25,091 bases of DNA from Chloroflexota bacterium. GTDB taxonomy: Bacteria > Chloroflexota > Anaerolineae > Anaerolineales > Villigracilaceae. Under the pieces are notes generated by a model that saw only the letters and a list, made by a program, of their open reading frames with translations, searched no databases and was not told the DNA's origin. The stretch spans positions 1 to 25,091 of the forward strand of contig JAJYOO010000004.1 in the NCBI GenBank assembly GCA_021796155.1, read 5' to 3'. The translations under genes were made by a program, and so were the position numbers. This document shows, in pieces, positions 14,332 to 21,562 of the stretch (its first letter is position 1; each line of letters opens with the position of its first letter).

Positions 14332-15017
14332 CTGGCCTCTTGATTATTGATGATGACAAGGGTCTGACTCAATTATTGAACGACTATTTTTCCAGTCAAG
14401 GTTACAGCGTCCGTGCCGTTGAAAATGGCAAACTTGGATTGCGTACCATGTATGAACGTCAGCCCGAAATCATCCTGTTGGATGTGACCATGCCGGAGAA
14501 AGATGGTTGGGAAACTCTCAAGCGCATCCGCGAGGTGAGCAATGTGCCGGTCATCATGTTGACGGCGCGCGGCGATGAAGCAGATATCCTGCATGGCTTC
14601 TCGCTGGGCGCAGATGATTATGTCACAAAGCCATTTTCGTTTGCTCAATTGGCCGCACGGTTGCATGCAGTTCTGGGACGTTCCGCGCAAGATAATATCG
14701 CAGAGACTAAACTTTCTGCGGATGGTCTGGAAGTGGATATTCGACTCAAGCGCGTCTGGCGGGACGGCGAACCTTTAACGTTAACTCCGACCGAATTCAA
14801 GCTGTTGGTGACTCTCATGCGCCATACAGGGGATGTGATCTCGCCGAAGGATTTAGTCAAGGAAGTATGGGGCGCACAATATGCCAACGAAATCGGACAC
14901 GTCCGTCGTTACGTCTGGCATCTGCGCCAGAAGATCGAGCCTGACCCTGAAAACCCGCGCTACATTCATAACGACCGCGGCTTCGGTTATCGGTTCGGTA
15001 GTGGGGAAGCTAAATAA
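14328..15017 (+). CDS. OmpR-family response regulator
   Basis: A 229-residue regulator with a receiver domain (1-115) and a winged-helix DNA-binding domain (about 128-225). The acidic pocket is IIDDD (6-10), the phosphorylated Asp is D52 in LLDVTMP, the conserved Thr lies in MLTARG (T79) and the Lys in VTKPF (K101). The effector domain shows LTPTEFKLLVTL and the C-terminal DRGFGYRF hairpin typical of OmpR/PhoB proteins. It overlaps the kinase by 4 bases, so the two form one unit. The direct-repeat box at 13164-13181 is a candidate site, which would imply autoregulation and control of the divergent operon (inference). Confidence 0.95.
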   Translation: MTGLLIIDDDKGLTQLLNDYFSSQGYSVRAVENGKLGLRTMYERQPEIILLDVTMPEKDGWETLKRIREVSNVPVIMLTARGDEADILHGFSLGADDYVTKPFSFAQLAARLHAVLGRSAQDNIAETKLSADGLEVDIRLKRVWRDGEPLTLTPTEFKLLVTLMRHTGDVISPKDLVKEVWGAQYANEIGHVRRYVWHLRQKIEPDPENPRYIHNDRGFGYRFGSGEAK

Positions 15018-15038
15018 ACATCAAGTCGGGATAAACCC

Positions 15039-15269
15039 ATGTCAACATCCCGCGAGCAAATTCAACTAATAAAGTTATTGCTCTCACGCCTTGAACGTGT
15101 CTCTGTTGATTCGTATTGGGCGCACCGCGCCAGCGGAATACGCGGGTCACTGCTTTGGGCGCTGGAAAAGCTTGAGGTCGGGCAAACCGTTGACGGGTCT
15201 GCATTGCAGCGGTTGTTGGATGGGGGATTTCAAATCCTCGAGCGCGCCGCGAAAGAACGAGTCAAATAG
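15039..15269 (+). CDS. Small hypothetical protein
   Basis: A 76-residue protein that I do not assign to a named family. It is rich in Leu, Arg and Glu, probably all helical (SREQIQLIKLLLSRLERVS at the start, LQRLLDGGFQILERAAKE at the end), with no signal peptide, Cys or membrane segment. It begins 21 bases after the response regulator on the same strand, so it may be co-transcribed with the two-component system. The ribosome binding site is weak (GGGA). The amphipathic pattern and codon use like its neighbours favour a real gene, but the function is unknown. Confidence 0.55.
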   Translation: MSTSREQIQLIKLLLSRLERVSVDSYWAHRASGIRGSLLWALEKLEVGQTVDGSALQRLLDGGFQILERAAKERVK

Positions 15270-15384
15270 ATACAAGCCCAAAATAAAAATCTGCGTCATT
15301 CGTCAATTCGTAGAATTCGCGTTTCGTTTTTTGAAGTAAGAGCCAATCTTTTGCTGCTATCTATGCTTGCAAAGGAGAGACATC

Positions 15385-16602
15385 ATGGTGCGGAAAACGA
15401 GCGGCAATCTTCATAATTTGAAGCCTTCATCTATCATGGTTTACGGCGCGGTCTGGTGTCCGGACTGCAAACGCGCCAAGCAATTTTTTGGTGAACAGCG
15501 CGTGCAATACAACAACGTGGACATTGACGAAGACCCGAAAAGTATCGCGTTTGTTGAAAAGATTAATGACGGAAAACGCATTATCCCGACCATCATTTTC
15601 CCTGATGGCGAAATTTTAGTTGAACCATCGAATGCACAACTTGCGCAGAAGCTTGGTCTCAAAACCAGCGCGCAGCGTTCCTATTACGATACGATTGTGA
15701 TCGGTGGGGGACCGGCAGGTTTGACATCGGCATTATATTTGGCGCGTGAAGGACTCGATGTTTTGGTGATTGAGAAGGCTGGGCTTGGTGGACAGGCTGG
15801 CATTACGCAAACACTCGATAACTTTCCTGGCTTCGACGAAGGCATTGCAGGTGCAGAATTTGCCGAGCGCCTCGGACGCCAAGCGCGCAAGTTTGGCGTT
15901 GAAATTTTGCAGGCACAGGAAGTCCGCGAGATTGATCATGATGGTCAATATCATTTTGCGGATACTGGCTCAGACACACATTATCACAGCAAGGCGGTTT
16001 TGCTGGCAACGGGTGCGCGTTATCGTCGCATGAACATTCCAGGTGAAGAGGAATTGATCGGTATCAATGTTCATTTCTGTGCAACCTGCGACGGCGCTTT
16101 TTATAAAGGCAAAAAAGTTTTGGTTGTTGGCGGTGGTAACAGCGGATTTGAAGAAGGACTCTTCCTGACCAAATTTGCAACGCAAGTGGATATCCTTGTT
16201 AATTCACCCGAACCCAAAGCCAGCAAGATTCTTCAAGACAAAGTCGCTGAGAAATCAAATATGCACGTGATTTTGAATCATGCAATTATAAAATTAAGCG
16301 GCAAAAACAAATTGGAAGCCATCCTTTTGAAAGATTTATCAACCGGCGAAGAAAAAGAGGTTCATTATGATGGTGTCTTTGTGTTCATTGGCGTGACGCC
16401 AAACAATGATCTTTTAAAAGAAAAGGCAGAACTCGACGAGCGCGGATTTGTCAAAGCGCCGCACATGATGACAAGTCTCCCTGGTGTGTTTGTTGCAGGC
16501 GACATCCGATCTGGCTCGACCAAGCAGGCGGCTTCCGCGGCAGGTGAGGGTGCGTCGGCGGCGCTGGCTGTACGCGAATATCTGAAATCGCTCGGCGAAT
16601 AG
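15385..16602 (+). CDS. Glutaredoxin-like domain fused to thioredoxin reductase
   Basis: A 405-residue fusion. Residues about 15-92 are a glutaredoxin/NrdH-like domain with active site CPDC (C25, C28) and the cis-Pro region RIIPTIIFPDG. Residues about 100-402 are a low-molecular-weight thioredoxin reductase fold with FAD motif GGGPAG (107-112), redox pair CATC (232-235), dinucleotide motif VVGGGNSG (247-254) and C-terminal FVAGDIRSG. The basic HRRxxxR loop that usually binds the NADPH 2'-phosphate is replaced by VNSPEPKAS, so the electron donor may not be NADPH. The fusion would let the reductase reduce its own attached redoxin. The start is the ATG at 15385 (AAAGGAGAG upstream); an in-frame TTG at 15367 lacks a binding site. 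A strong terminator follows. Confidence 0.92.
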   Translation: MVRKTSGNLHNLKPSSIMVYGAVWCPDCKRAKQFFGEQRVQYNNVDIDEDPKSIAFVEKINDGKRIIPTIIFPDGEILVEPSNAQLAQKLGLKTSAQRSYYDTIVIGGGPAGLTSALYLAREGLDVLVIEKAGLGGQAGITQTLDNFPGFDEGIAGAEFAERLGRQARKFGVEILQAQEVREIDHDGQYHFADTGSDTHYHSKAVLLATGARYRRMNIPGEEELIGINVHFCATCDGAFYKGKKVLVVGGGNSGFEEGLFLTKFATQVDILVNSPEPKASKILQDKVAEKSNMHVILNHAIIKLSGKNKLEAILLKDLSTGEEKEVHYDGVFVFIGVTPNNDLLKEKAELDERGFVKAPHMMTSLPGVFVAGDIRSGSTKQAASAAGEGASAALAVREYLKSLGE

Positions 16603-16614
16603 AATCAATCAATG

Positions 16615-16650
16615 ACAAATGGCATGAGTCAAATCATGCCATTTGTTTTT
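16615..16650 (+). terminator. Rho-independent terminator after the thioredoxin reductase fusion
   Basis: A perfect 13-bp stem (16615-16627 ACAAATGGCATGA with 16634-16646) encloses a 6-base loop, followed by a T-run to 16650. It lies 12 bases after the stop codon and argues that the next gene starts downstream at 16696. Confidence 0.88.
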
Positions 16651-16695
16651 GTCTTTGCAACTGGCTCATGCGATAATTCATACAACGAGGCTAAC

Positions 16696-16959
16696 ATGAC
16701 AGATTGTTGCACAGATCGTCCGACTCAAATTGTTGTTTATTCCGTTCGATGGTGCCCTGATTGCAAGCGCACCAAAGTGTTCCTCGCACAGAATCAAATT
16801 CCCCATGTCAACATTGACATTGACGAAAACCCGCAAGCTGCCGAGTTTGTCAAGCGACTCAACAGCGGCTTTCGAAGCGTCCCGACCATTTTATTTCCCG
16901 ATGGATCGAAAATGGTCGAGCCCTCTTCTGACGAGCTAAGAGTAAAATTCCAGGCATGA
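16696..16959 (+). CDS. Glutaredoxin-like / mycoredoxin-like protein
   Basis: An 87-residue thioredoxin-fold protein with active site WCPDC, cis-Pro region SVPTILFPDG and a C-terminal VEPSSDELR helix. It closely resembles the N-terminal domain of the upstream thioredoxin reductase fusion (shared WCPDCKR, DIDE, PTI.FPDG, VEPS), so the two are probably duplicates. An extra Cys-Cys pair occurs near the start (MTDCC). The start is the ATG at 16696, with ACGAGG before it; a longer reading frame from 16612 begins inside the terminator and is unlikely. The stop overlaps the FAD oxidoreductase start as ATGA, tying the two together. It may be reduced by the upstream fusion (inference). Confidence 0.85.
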   Translation: MTDCCTDRPTQIVVYSVRWCPDCKRTKVFLAQNQIPHVNIDIDENPQAAEFVKRLNSGFRSVPTILFPDGSKMVEPSSDELRVKFQA

Positions 16960-18311
16960 CGCGCAAATATCAAGTCGTCATTTGTGGCGCAGGCATCACC
17001 GGCGTCAGCGCGGCGTATTATCTTGCTAGGGCTGGCATTAAAGATATTTTGTTGGTGGATGAACGCGCTCCGCTGACTCTCACCAGTGATCGTTCGACGG
17101 AATGCTATCGCAACTGGTGGCCGGATGCTGAGATGCTGGCATTGATGAATCGTTCGATTGATTTGATGGAGCAGCTCGCGGACGAAAGCGGGAATGTCTT
17201 TCATATGAATCGGCGCGGCTATTTATACGTGACCGCGGACGAAAGCAAAATTCCCGAATTGATCGAGCGTTCCAGCCGGACTTCAAGTTTGGGCGCGGGG
17301 CAACTGAGAATTCATTCGTCTGACAGTTTGGACTACCAACCCGCGCACCCCGAGGGTTTTCGCGATGAACCCGAAGGCGCGGACATTTTGCTTGGCAGTG
17401 AACTCATCCGAAAACATTTTCCTTATTTGACCGATAAAGCGGTTGCTGCGCTGCACGTCCGACGTGCGGGTTGGCTGAGTGCCCAGCAGATGGGTGTGTA
17501 CATGCTTGAAACCGCGCACCGCTTCGGCGTCCAATTTGAATCGGTGCGCGTGGATGGAGTTGATATAATCAACAATCGCGTCAGCGGAGTCAAGCTGAGT
17601 AATAGCGAACGCGTCGAATGTCCCATCCTCGTCAATGCCGCGGGACCATATCTAAAACAAGTTGGTCAAATACTCGGCGTCGAAATTCCTGTTTATACTG
17701 AATTGCATTTGAAAGTCGCGTTCAAAGATTCTCTTGGGATCGTTGGACGAGGCGCTCCACTTTTGATTTGGGATGATCCACAATCGTTGCCTTGGACCGA
17801 CGACGAACGCGAAGCGCTTGCTGGTGACGACGAAACAAAATGGCTGACAGAGCCGTTTCCTGCCGGCGCGCATACCCGCCCTGAAGGCGCGGGTGAAAGT
17901 CAAACAATTCTGATGTTGTGGGAATATAAGACGAGAGTCATCACGCCAACATTTCCAACGCCGCTCGATGATCAATATCCAGAGATTGCCATGCGCGGCA
18001 TGTCAACCATGCTGCCCGCGTTGAAGGGATATTTCGACAAAATGCCTAAGCCGCAACTTGACGGCGGCTATTACACCAAGACGCGCGAGAATCGTTTGTT
18101 GGTCGGATCGTTGCCAGTCGAAGGTGCGTACGTGATTGGCGCGGCGTCTGGTTATGGAATCATGTCGGCGTGCGGGGCAGGGGATTTGCTCGCGGCTCAC
18201 ATTGCAGGAACAACATTGCCATCGTATGCGTCCGCATTTTTATTGGCGCGTTATGATGATCCTGAATATCAAAAGCAATTGGAAACTTGGGGCGAGAGCG
18301 GACAATTGTAA
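16956..18311 (+). CDS. FAD-dependent amine/amino-acid oxidoreductase (DAO family)
   Basis: A 451-residue D-amino-acid oxidase-superfamily protein. The FAD-binding fold is at the N-terminus with GAGITG (11-16) and an acidic Glu (E36) after the second strand. The middle carries AGWLSAQQMG and LVNAAGPY, and the C-terminal FAD region reads ENRLLVGSLPVEGAYVIGAASGYGIM. This layout matches sarcosine oxidase beta / glycine oxidase-like enzymes that oxidise secondary amines or amino acids; the substrate cannot be assigned. It overlaps the small glutaredoxin gene by 4 bases, an unusual partnership suggesting either thiol control of the oxidase or dithiol transfer. Length is typical for the superfamily. 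Confidence 0.85.
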   Translation: MTRKYQVVICGAGITGVSAAYYLARAGIKDILLVDERAPLTLTSDRSTECYRNWWPDAEMLALMNRSIDLMEQLADESGNVFHMNRRGYLYVTADESKIPELIERSSRTSSLGAGQLRIHSSDSLDYQPAHPEGFRDEPEGADILLGSELIRKHFPYLTDKAVAALHVRRAGWLSAQQMGVYMLETAHRFGVQFESVRVDGVDIINNRVSGVKLSNSERVECPILVNAAGPYLKQVGQILGVEIPVYTELHLKVAFKDSLGIVGRGAPLLIWDDPQSLPWTDDEREALAGDDETKWLTEPFPAGAHTRPEGAGESQTILMLWEYKTRVITPTFPTPLDDQYPEIAMRGMSTMLPALKGYFDKMPKPQLDGGYYTKTRENRLLVGSLPVEGAYVIGAASGYGIMSACGAGDLLAAHIAGTTLPSYASAFLLARYDDPEYQKQLETWGESGQL

Positions 18312-18314
18312 TTG

Positions 18315-18438
18315 TGTCGTTGTGATCGATGGTCGAGTAGCGAAGCGTACCGAGACCAAGTGACGAAGCGAACTTCTCTCATATCAAACTGTTCATTGGA
18401 TAAAAACATGAGATTGCTTCACTTCGCTCGCAACGACA
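18315..18438. repeat. Palindromic intergenic element
   Basis: The gap after the oxidoreductase gene is bounded by inverted ends: TGTCGTTG (18315-18322) and its exact complement CAACGACA (18431-18438). The right half, GAGATTGCTTCACTTCGCTC (18411-18430), resembles dispersed intergenic palindromes seen in many bacteria. Inside are further short inverted pairs (GGTC/GACC). No gene is seen. It may be a non-autonomous repeat or a structured transcript end. Confidence 0.5.
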
Positions 18439-18445
18439 TTTGAAT

Positions 18446-19324
18446 TTAGCTTTCCCGACTTGCAATTATCAACCCGATCCCAATCAACGCGCCACCAAAA
18501 ATGAATAGCGGCGTAATTTTTTCTCCGAGGAAGATAGCTCCCAGAAGAATTCCGACGACTGGCTGCGCGAAAAAAGTCAAAGATGCAACCGCGGCTGGTA
18601 ATTCAGCAAAAGCGTAATTCCAAAGGAACATCGCAATCGCGGTGGAAATGATTCCCAAAAACAGTATCCCGCCGATAATGCCGGGCGTGATCAAGCCAAT
18701 TCCTTCCGTTTTGATTTCCCACGCGCTGAACAAAATGCTCGATGGCAATCCGCCCGCCAACATGATCGCGGTTGGCGTGAAGACATCCGCCGTTTGCGTG
18801 ACTTTACGGACCAGTACTGAATACAAGGCCCACGTCAGTGCGGCGGCCAATAATGACATATTTCCCCAAAATAGCGTCGGCGATAATTCAGCCGTGCGTG
18901 GGTCGATCACCGCGACGACGCCCAATGTGGAAATGATCAATGCAACCACGCGACGCATTGTTGGCTTTTCATTCAGTAAAAAAGGGGCAAAAATCAAAAT
19001 GAACGCCGGTGTGGCAGAAGTCACGAGAGAGCCGTTGGACGCGGTGGAAAGCTTCGTGCCGACGAATTGAAATCCGAGTGAGATTCCATATCCAACAACA
19101 CCGACGAGAAAAATATTCCAAACTTGTTGTTTCGTCAAAGTTATTTTTGGACGAAAAGCGATCACGATTCCCAATGTCAGAATGCCGAGCAATAAACGCA
19201 GTGTCAATAACGTAAACGGAGGAATTACATCGAGCACCACTTTGCTTACCACATACATTCCGCCCCAAATGGAAGCCGCTGCCAGTCCGGAAAAGAGTCC
19301 GCGAAGAAATTGTGTGTTTGTCAT
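18446..19324 (-). CDS. EamA/DMT-family transporter
   Basis: A 292-residue membrane protein with about ten hydrophobic helices in two homologous EamA halves. The first half shows AAASIWGGMYVVSKVVLDVIPPFTL near residues 15-39, and the second starts near LLAAALTWALYSVLVRKV (about 155) and ends IFLGEKITPLFIFGGALIGIGLIIAS. The family exports or imports small metabolites such as amino acids, and the substrate cannot be told from sequence. Transcribed alone on the minus strand, it converges on the FAD oxidoreductase gene. Length is typical. Confidence 0.9.
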   Translation of the reverse strand: MTNTQFLRGLFSGLAAASIWGGMYVVSKVVLDVIPPFTLLTLRLLLGILTLGIVIAFRPKITLTKQQVWNIFLVGVVGYGISLGFQFVGTKLSTASNGSLVTSATPAFILIFAPFLLNEKPTMRRVVALIISTLGVVAVIDPRTAELSPTLFWGNMSLLAAALTWALYSVLVRKVTQTADVFTPTAIMLAGGLPSSILFSAWEIKTEGIGLITPGIIGGILFLGIISTAIAMFLWNYAFAELPAAVASLTFFAQPVVGILLGAIFLGEKITPLFIFGGALIGIGLIIASRES

Positions 19325-19387
19325 CCGCCCGATTATATCTGACGCGTTTTGAAATCGACTTGGTGATAATGGGAAGACATGATGGCG

Positions 19388-19810
19388 TCAAGAGTCTTCA
19401 GATGCTTTTGATCGAGCCCGCTTGACTTCTCCTCTTCGCTTTTTGATCTGAAGCCGTTTCTCTCTGGACGCCGCGGTCGGTTTCGTTTTTCTTCGAGACT
19501 TTGGCCTCGCTGACGCCTTTCTCAATAGCTCGCTGAATCGCTGAATGGCATCCTCGCGATTTTGTTCCTGCGTCCGATAACGCTTCGCTTCGATAATCAA
19601 GATTCTATCTGTGGTGACGCGGTGACCAGCGATCTTGAATAATCGTGTCTTGACTTCCCCAGATATCGATTCAGATCGCGCAATGTCGAATCGCAATTGG
19701 ACAGCACTCGCGACTTTGTTGACATTTTGTCCACCCGGCCCACTAGCGCGGATAAAGTCAAAAGTTAGCTCGCGTTCATCAATAAAAAGGGAAGGAGTTA
19801 TCTGAATCAC
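19388..19810 (-). CDS. arfB: ArfB-type peptidyl-tRNA hydrolase (ribosome rescue)
   Basis: A 140-residue release-factor-like protein that frees peptides from stalled ribosomes. The catalytic GGQ motif is at 26-28 in RASGPGGQNVNKV, and the basic C-terminal tail (KSRRKTKPTAASREKRLQIKKRRGEVKRAR) is the part known to enter the empty mRNA channel. A GTG start at 19810 is chosen because the peptide from there, beginning (M)IQITPSLFIDERELTFDF, gives the usual length. The open frame continues about 74 codons further upstream, but that part overlaps the promoter and start of the divergent lipoprotein gene and has no family resemblance. There is no strong ribosome binding site. It is transcribed away from the lipoprotein gene. 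Confidence 0.9.
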   Translation of the reverse strand: MIQITPSLFIDERELTFDFIRASGPGGQNVNKVASAVQLRFDIARSESISGEVKTRLFKIAGHRVTTDRILIIEAKRYRTQEQNREDAIQRFSELLRKASARPKSRRKTKPTAASREKRLQIKKRRGEVKRARSKASEDS

Positions 19811-19857
19811 GGTGCAAGTATAAAGCAATAAGTCGCGTCGAGACGCGCGGGCGTTGG

Positions 19858-19863
19858 TATAAT
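19858..19863 (+). promoter_or_regulatory. Extended -10 promoter for the lipoprotein gene
   Basis: TGG directly precedes a perfect TATAAT (TGnTATAAT at 19855-19863), the extended -10 form that can work without a good -35. It lies 41 bases before the ATG at 19905. Confidence 0.55.
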
Positions 19864-19904
19864 ATTTTTGCCAATCTTGATGATTGACTTGGATTGGAGG
19901 AAAG

Positions 19905-20438
19905 ATGAAAACTCGAAAATTGTATCTGCTCGCTTGCAGCCTCTTCGTGTTAATTACAATCCTGGCCTGTAATATTGGCGTGCAAACCAATGGTCCTGTG
20001 ACGGCTGCAACGATGGTAATCGAAACATTCACGGCATTAACCGCCGAAGCTGCGACTGCTCAAGCGGCGATTACTCCGACAGAAACATTCACGCCCGCTT
20101 CAACTTCAACCAATACCACAATACCAATTCCCATAGCCACCGCGCAGAATCCGCTGGTAATTAACGACACATTGTGCTGGCTGGGTCCCGGCCCGGTGTA
20201 TGTTGTGTCGAGCGCTATTCATACTGGCACGCGCGTGATGTTGCTTGGCAAGGGAAGCATCCCCGGTTGGTGGATCGTCAGCGACCCGATCTATCATGAT
20301 CCATGCTGGATATATCAGCAAGATTTGCAGATTGATCCGAACTATGATTTATCTAACCTGCAAATCTTCAATCCGCCGCCAACACCCACGCCCACGTTTA
20401 CACCAACTTCTACGGTTACACCCTCATCAACGCCATAA
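19905..20438 (+). CDS. Lipoprotein with SH3-like domain
   Basis: A 177-residue exported lipoprotein. The signal sequence ends in ITILAC (C22). A Thr/Ala-rich stretch follows to about 85, then a compact SH3b-like domain (about 83-142) with CWLGPGPVYVV, GTRVMLLGKG, GWWIVSD and CWIYQQDL, and a Pro/Thr tail. Two Cys flank the SH3-like core (C91 and C134) and may form a disulfide. Such domains often bind cell-wall material; the role here is unknown. GGAGG precedes the ATG at 19905, and an in-frame TTG seven codons upstream is disfavoured. Thr/Pro-rich linkers of this kind also occur in the dihaem cytochrome of this window. Confidence 0.82.
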   Translation: MKTRKLYLLACSLFVLITILACNIGVQTNGPVTAATMVIETFTALTAEAATAQAAITPTETFTPASTSTNTTIPIPIATAQNPLVINDTLCWLGPGPVYVVSSAIHTGTRVMLLGKGSIPGWWIVSDPIYHDPCWIYQQDLQIDPNYDLSNLQIFNPPPTPTPTFTPTSTVTPSSTP

Positions 20439-20446
20439 GTTTAAAA

Positions 20447-20477
20447 AAGAAAGCGCGCTGTTCAAGCGCGCTTTCTT
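20447..20477. terminator. Bidirectional terminator between lipoprotein and korB
   Basis: A perfect 12-bp stem AAGAAAGCGCGC (20447-20458) with its complement at 20466-20477 encloses a 7-base loop, with A and T runs outside. It separates the converging lipoprotein and korB genes. Confidence 0.9.
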
Positions 20478-20489
20478 ATCCATTGGCGG

Positions 20490-21545
20490 TTAGAACATCA
20501 AAGCGTTAACTTTGTCAATCATAGCGGGATCCGGACGAAGGTCCGCGTCGCCGAGGCGGTTGAGCGGAGTATCCACCAGATTGTATTGTTCAGTCAGCGA
20601 TGGTTTGCTTGTGTCCACATAGAGCAATCCAGTCACAAGCCAGTTGTTGCGCTGCGCTTCTTCCATCACGCGTAAAGCTTCGAAGCGGCTGGTCGGATCG
20701 TAGGCCTTGTCCAGATTCTTCAGGATGATAATTGAACCATCGTGCATGGTCACTTCACGGACTTCGCCTTCCTTCATCTCTTCTTCGAGAATGATCTCAT
20801 TGCGTGGGGCAACGTAAGTAATGTTATGAAGCGGTTCCTCGTGATCCTTGCCCCACGTGTAAGAATGATAAGCAGTGTCTTGGTTATTGAAAGTCACACA
20901 TGGACTGACGATATCCAACACAGCAAGCCCGTCGTGCGCCAGCGCGGCTTTTAGCAATTCTTTGACCTGTTTCGGATTGCCTGCGAAGGAACGCGCCACG
21001 AACGTTGCGTTGGAAGCAAGCGCTTCCATGCAAATGTCAACCGGCATGTATTCGTTGGTTCCCTGCTTCTTCAATTTCAAGCCAACTTCGGCAGTCGCAG
21101 AGAATTGACCTTTGGTCAAACCGTACACGCCATTGTTCTCGATGATGTACACCATATTGACATTTCTTCGGACGACATGTTTAAACTGTCCCATGCCGAT
21201 GCTGGCCGAGTCACCGTCGCCCGAAACGCCGATGCCTTTGAGGAACTGATCGCCAAACAATGCGCCTGTCGCGACAGACGGCATACGCCCATGTAAACCG
21301 TTGAATCCGAATGAGCGGTTTAGGAAATACGTTGGCGATTTGCTCGAGCAGCCGATGCCGCTGAACTTCACAACATTTTCCGGCACTACGTTCAATTCGT
21401 ATAACGCGCTGACGATTTGGTTCGCAATCGAGTTGTGCCCGCAGCCCTGGCAAAGCGTTGTCGGCGCGCCGCGATAATCGTTTTTTGTCAGCCCGGCCAG
21501 ATTTACCTGGGCACCTGTTCCAGCCATGGGGAGTGTTGTGGTCAT
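20490..21545 (-). CDS. korB: 2-oxoacid:ferredoxin oxidoreductase, beta subunit
   Basis: A 351-residue thiamine diphosphate-binding subunit. It shows LCQGCGH (32-37), the region around IGCSS (74-78), the TPP/Mg motif GDGDS (109-113) and ENNGVYGLTKGQ (136-147). With KorA it decarboxylates 2-oxoglutarate or a related oxoacid with CoA and passes electrons to ferredoxin. The order (alpha with fused gamma, then beta, with no delta ferredoxin gene) matches KorAB enzymes such as those of Mycobacterium. The start is 17 bases after the korA stop, with GAGAGGAG upstream. Only general KOR type is claimed; the exact oxoacid is not fixed by these motifs. Confidence 0.93.
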   Translation of the reverse strand: MTTTLPMAGTGAQVNLAGLTKNDYRGAPTTLCQGCGHNSIANQIVSALYELNVVPENVVKFSGIGCSSKSPTYFLNRSFGFNGLHGRMPSVATGALFGDQFLKGIGVSGDGDSASIGMGQFKHVVRRNVNMVYIIENNGVYGLTKGQFSATAEVGLKLKKQGTNEYMPVDICMEALASNATFVARSFAGNPKQVKELLKAALAHDGLAVLDIVSPCVTFNNQDTAYHSYTWGKDHEEPLHNITYVAPRNEIILEEEMKEGEVREVTMHDGSIIILKNLDKAYDPTSRFEALRVMEEAQRNNWLVTGLLYVDTSKPSLTEQYNLVDTPLNRLGDADLRPDPAMIDKVNALMF

Positions 21546-21562
21546 TTCGTTAACTCCTCTCT

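Noticed and set aside
19811..20032. Upstream extension of the ArfB frame
   Set aside because: It would overlap the promoter and start of the divergent lipoprotein, has no family similarity, and would make the protein far longer than normal ArfB.
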